Made by a program: the position numbers and the translations under genes
Shown: positions 6,376-8,087 of the stretch, piece after piece
Layout: each line of letters begins with the position of its first letter
Numbering within the stretch: position 1 is the first letter of the stretch
Notes under the pieces: model-generated
Database searches by the model: none
What the model was told of the DNA's origin: nothing
What the model saw: only the letters and a program-made list of their open reading frames with translations
Assembly: GCA_947278105.1 (NCBI GenBank)
Contig: CAMYOR010000038.1
Location: forward strand, 1 to 8,087
Source: an uncultured Tissierellia bacterium
GTDB taxonomy: Bacteria; Bacillota; Clostridia; Tissierellales; Peptoniphilaceae
Reading direction: 5' to 3'
DNA: 8,087 bases

Positions 6376-6993
6376 TCAGTTAATAAGTTTACTCGCCAGT
6401 TTGTATACTTGATTTATTTCTTTGCTTTCTAACTTCCAGTTATTGAGTTCATCTTTAATCAGCTCCGGAAATTTTTTACTAATATCTCTTAAAGCATTAC
6501 CTACTGATTTCCCAACATATTCACTCGGATCTTCTTTTAAGGCTACAATCCGCCTAATTGCTTCATTCGGATTATCTTTGAAATATGGTCTACTTGTCCA
6601 TATTCTTAATCCTTCCGTAACTGCTCTCCTCGTATTTGGATTATCATTTTCTAACCATTCATCAATGATCGGAAGTGCTTTTTCATATCCTGTATTTTTG
6701 CAAAATTCATCAAATGCCTTTGCTAATACTTCCTGAACTCTCCAATTATCATCTTTAGAAACTTCATCTCTCATAAATGTCAAAATATCATTTTGTTCTG
6801 ATAAGTATCCAAAAAGAAATACACCGTACATTCTTACTTGATAGGTATTTGAGTTATAAGCTAAAAACGCCAACTTCTTGACAAATTCTTTATCATTAGA
6901 TCTATAATCGGATAAGGCTCTTTTTTCTTCCTCTTTAAAACCATTTTCTATCAAAGAAAATTCTTTTTCTAAACTCGCAATATAATTTTCCAA
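6376..6993 (-). CDS. AlkD-like HEAT-repeat protein (DNA alkylation repair family)
   Basis: This 205-residue all-helical protein has the HEAT-like repeats of the AlkD family of DNA glycosylases, which remove bulky N3- and N7-alkyl bases. Recognisable blocks are DDNWRVQEVLAKAFDEF (81-97), the ENDNPNTRRAVTEGLRIWTSRPYF region (115-138) and SVGNALRDISKKFPEL (164-179). Bacillus cereus AlkD uses Trp109 and Asp113 (WxxxD); the matching site here reads W84-R-V-Q-E88, a Glu in place of Asp, so glycosylase activity is uncertain. The start is TTG at 6993, with AAGGTG 7 bases upstream; no ATG gives as good a fit. The gene is strongly AT-rich compared with its neighbours, suggesting separate acquisition. 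It has its own promoter and possible operator. Repair, regulation or cargo protection are all possible roles. Confidence 0.8.
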   Translation of the reverse strand: MENYIASLEKEFSLIENGFKEEEKRALSDYRSNDKEFVKKLAFLAYNSNTYQVRMYGVFLFGYLSEQNDILTFMRDEVSKDDNWRVQEVLAKAFDEFCKNTGYEKALPIIDEWLENDNPNTRRAVTEGLRIWTSRPYFKDNPNEAIRRIVALKEDPSEYVGKSVGNALRDISKKFPELIKDELNNWKLESKEINQVYKLASKLIN

Positions 6994-7046
6994 ACAAAAT
7001 CACCTTACTTTCAAATTCCGATTGAGATTTCACCTGTTTTAAGAGA

Positions 7047-7075
7047 TTTAATAACTGTTATATTTTGTTATTAAA
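7047..7075. promoter_or_regulatory. 9-bp perfect dyad over the -10 box (candidate operator)
   Basis: TTTAATAAC (7047-7055) and GTTATTAAA (7067-7075) are perfect inverted repeats with an 11-base centre. The centre holds the -10 of the minus-strand promoter. This is the size and place of a dimeric repressor site. The region is AT-rich, which raises the chance of coincidence, but nine perfect pairs around a promoter is notable. Confidence 0.5.
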
Positions 7076-7085
7076 TTCTCCGCAA
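7057..7085 (-). promoter_or_regulatory. Promoter of the AlkD-like gene
   Basis: On the minus strand TTGCGG (7085-7080) and TATAAC (7062-7057) are spaced 17 bases. The -10 is one base from consensus and the -35 is weak, as expected for a regulated promoter. Transcription would start near 7050, leaving a leader of about 55 bases before the TTG start. Confidence 0.55.
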
Positions 7086-7108
7086 ACCCTTGAAAACACT
7101 GAATTCAT

Positions 7109-7161
7109 CACTGGTGAGCTTTCCCTTATTGTTTCCATTGTGTTATATTGTCCCACCAGTG
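7109..7161. repeat. Spaced 8-bp inverted repeat
   Basis: CACTGGTG (7109-7116) and CACCAGTG (7154-7161) are reverse complements separated by 37 bases, in the 315-base gap between the AlkD-like gene and the DUF6061-like gene. Apart from this and the promoter region I see nothing gene-like in the gap. It may be a hairpin or the edge of an old insertion. Confidence 0.3.
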
Positions 7162-7308
7162 TTTACGAACTCTGATAAGGGCAAATACAAGGGCAAGAAA
7201 ATCCTATAAAACAGTATAACACAAAATAAAAGTGACATGGTGAACTGATTGAAATGCTTCTGATTTTTGCAACAAATGATTGATTTAACGATAAGGAGAT
7301 TTGATACG

Positions 7309-7575
7309 ATGAGAACAATATTTGCAGAATACAATCCCAAGCGCAACAGTATTGATGTTTATACCTCTGTTGGCTATATGCTCCGCATTGACTGTTGGGA
7401 AGCTGAAAAGGACTTAAAAACCACATCAGGATCAGACTGTGCATTAAACTCACTCGCCATTGATGATCCTCTTGAATATGCAAGATTATATCTTGATGGA
7501 AATTTGCAGATGTGGGTAGATAAAGTCGCCGTTCTAAATTGTCTGGTTTTTCTTTTGACGTCATGCGGCAGATAA
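7309..7575 (+). CDS. DUF6061-like small protein
   Basis: The 88-residue product starts MRTIFAEYNPKRNSIDVY and contains LAIDDPLEYARLYLDGNLQMWVD, matching the ALxxPxEYAxLxLxG pattern of short DUF6061 proteins found in clostridial integrative elements. Their function is unknown. ATG at 7309 follows AAGGAG by 10 bases; an upstream ATG at 7276 has no such site. The last 17 residues (KVAVLNCLVFLLTSCGR) are hydrophobic and unlike the rest, and may be read-on past a break in the original gene. It is the only + strand gene in the right block. Confidence 0.6.
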   Translation: MRTIFAEYNPKRNSIDVYTSVGYMLRIDCWEAEKDLKTTSGSDCALNSLAIDDPLEYARLYLDGNLQMWVDKVAVLNCLVFLLTSCGR

Positions 7576-7601
7576 TCAATTCATTCTATTTTGAACTTCT
7601 T

Positions 7602-7988
7602 TTATGCTACCTGATGTCTGCAATAGGAATGAATCGCCAAGAATGTAAACACAAATAATTCAATTCCTGCCGAAATCAAAATAACATGCGGTGTCCAGAA
7701 ACTCATTCCACCGATATTCAGATAATTGAAATTTGCAAGCTGAGAAAGGAAATTGTTCGGCATACCAATTCCGGCAGATGGAAGTATGGTAGAGAGCCAT
7801 GTTGCTCCCATCGCCACATAAGCAAAAAGCGGCATGAGAAGAACTACGATAGAGATCAGCAAAACTGTCAATGTGTCTTTACATTTTGCAGACAGGAACA
7901 ACATACAGCTAACCGTTGCTAATACAGAAAGTAAGCCCGCTGCTGCGAGAATTATCTGCAACTGCCCCAGATTGATGTTTGGCAGGTT
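7602..7988 (-). pseudogene. ABC-2 type transporter permease, C-terminal fragment
   Basis: The frame encodes about 125 residues with three hydrophobic segments: IILAAAGLLSVLATVSCMLFL, a 20-residue stretch from LTVLLISIVVLL, and a final VILISAGIELFVFTFLAI, then SYCRH. Segment order and the short basic end match the last third of ABC-2 family permeases, which work with an ATPase to move peptides or drugs. The N-terminal two thirds are missing; upstream the frame runs into a different gene's 5' end. TTG 7961 could be read as a start but lacks a ribosome binding site, so I call it a remnant. Confidence 0.6.
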
Positions 7989-8041
7989 ACAGTCAGGTAA
8001 CGCTGGAAAAAACTAATTCCTGAAGTTGATTCTTTTTTCAT
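7952..8041 (-). pseudogene. 5' stub resembling an ACR3-type arsenite transporter
   Basis: ATG at 8041 is preceded by AAGGAG at 10 bases and encodes MKKESTSGISFFQRYLTV before the sequence turns unrelated and stops after 29 codons. FFQRYLTV matches the N-terminus of ACR3 arsenite efflux permeases, which read FFxKYLTxWVxLC; the break comes exactly where Trp is expected. From about 7990 on, the DNA codes for the ABC permease fragment in another frame. It is a recombination product, with expression signals intact and no transporter left. The ACR3 identity rests on about 10 residues, so it is likely but not certain. Confidence 0.5.
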
Positions 8042-8060
8042 GATATCTGCTCTCCTTAAA

Positions 8061-8087
8061 TTATTTACAACAATCCCCGTCACCGCA
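8061..8087 (-). CDS. Last codons of a Cys-rich protein (cut by window edge)
   Basis: Minus strand reads CGDGDCCK then TAA, in an open frame to the window edge, 19 bases before the start of the arsenite-transporter stub. A cysteine-rich tail just upstream of an ACR3 gene would suit an arsenic-operon protein such as an ArsR regulator or a chaperone, but nine codons cannot decide. Confidence 0.4.
   Translation of the reverse strand, partial: CGDGDCCK

Larger units (their letters stand above)
4317..8087. mobile_element. Degraded integrative element, right end outside the window
   Basis: The left edge is the tRNA 3' scar. Inside it are an attachment-type non-coding region, a tyrosine integrase remnant, small proteins typical of clostridial integrative elements, and fragments of transporters. 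Base composition is patchy: the AlkD-like gene is clearly AT-rich, while the integrase is near the chromosome's composition. No relaxase, coupling protein or replication gene is seen here. In the scar, the chromosome lies on the tRNA's 3' side, so the reconstituted tRNA should be at the other end, right of 8087. The right-hand pieces might come from separate insertions. Confidence 0.55.

Noticed and set aside
7163..7579. Minus-strand frame opposite the DUF6061-like gene
   Set aside because: It is antisense to a better supported gene, is rich in Cys, Ser and Ile without domain pattern, and lacks a ribosome site.

Overview
The window looks like the chromosome of an anaerobic Gram-positive bacterium (Clostridia/Tissierellia-like). 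It carries a sortase-anchored surface protein, a secreted S11 D-Ala-D-Ala carboxypeptidase, AGGAG-type ribosome binding sites, and accessory genes of the kind seen on clostridial integrative elements. I cannot name the species.

Left block (1-4314, + strand, moderate GC, tightly packed). The 3' part of a gene for a large wall-anchored protein comes first. It has a proline-rich stalk, a Lys/Glu-rich segment, a seven-cysteine cluster and an SPETG sorting signal. A near-consensus promoter (TTGGCA-N17-TATAAT), with its -10 between the arms of an 8-bp inverted repeat, then drives a three-gene operon whose members overlap: a small HesB-related CC/Se-motif protein, a protein related to aminoglycoside 6-adenylyltransferases that has lost key nucleotidyltransferase residues, and a DacA/DacF-type carboxypeptidase. 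The operon ends in a GC-rich hairpin.

Junction (about 4317-4754). Just past the hairpin, on the minus strand, lies the 3' part of a tRNA, probably Arg(CCU), running from the anticodon loop through the T arm. This is the usual scar of a tyrosine-recombinase element inserted into a tRNA gene. Direct repeats and hairpins follow, with no convincing gene, as in an attachment-site region.

Right block (4755-8087, more AT-rich and patchy, mostly minus strand). This appears to be a decaying integrative element: a small hypothetical protein, a tyrosine integrase that is both N-terminally truncated and frameshifted, an AlkD-like HEAT-repeat gene with its own promoter and a 9-bp dyad over the -10, a DUF6061-like small protein on the + strand, the 3' third of an ABC-2 permease joined to a stub that looks like the 5' end of an ACR3 arsenite transporter, and the last codons of a Cys-rich protein. 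From the orientation of the tRNA scar, the element should continue right of the window and end at an intact tRNA gene.

I see no complete new defence or mobile system. The most original items are the adenylyltransferase-like protein with altered catalytic motifs encoded with a HesB-like protein and a cell-wall enzyme, the Cys-cluster surface protein, and the layered recombination scars of the right block.
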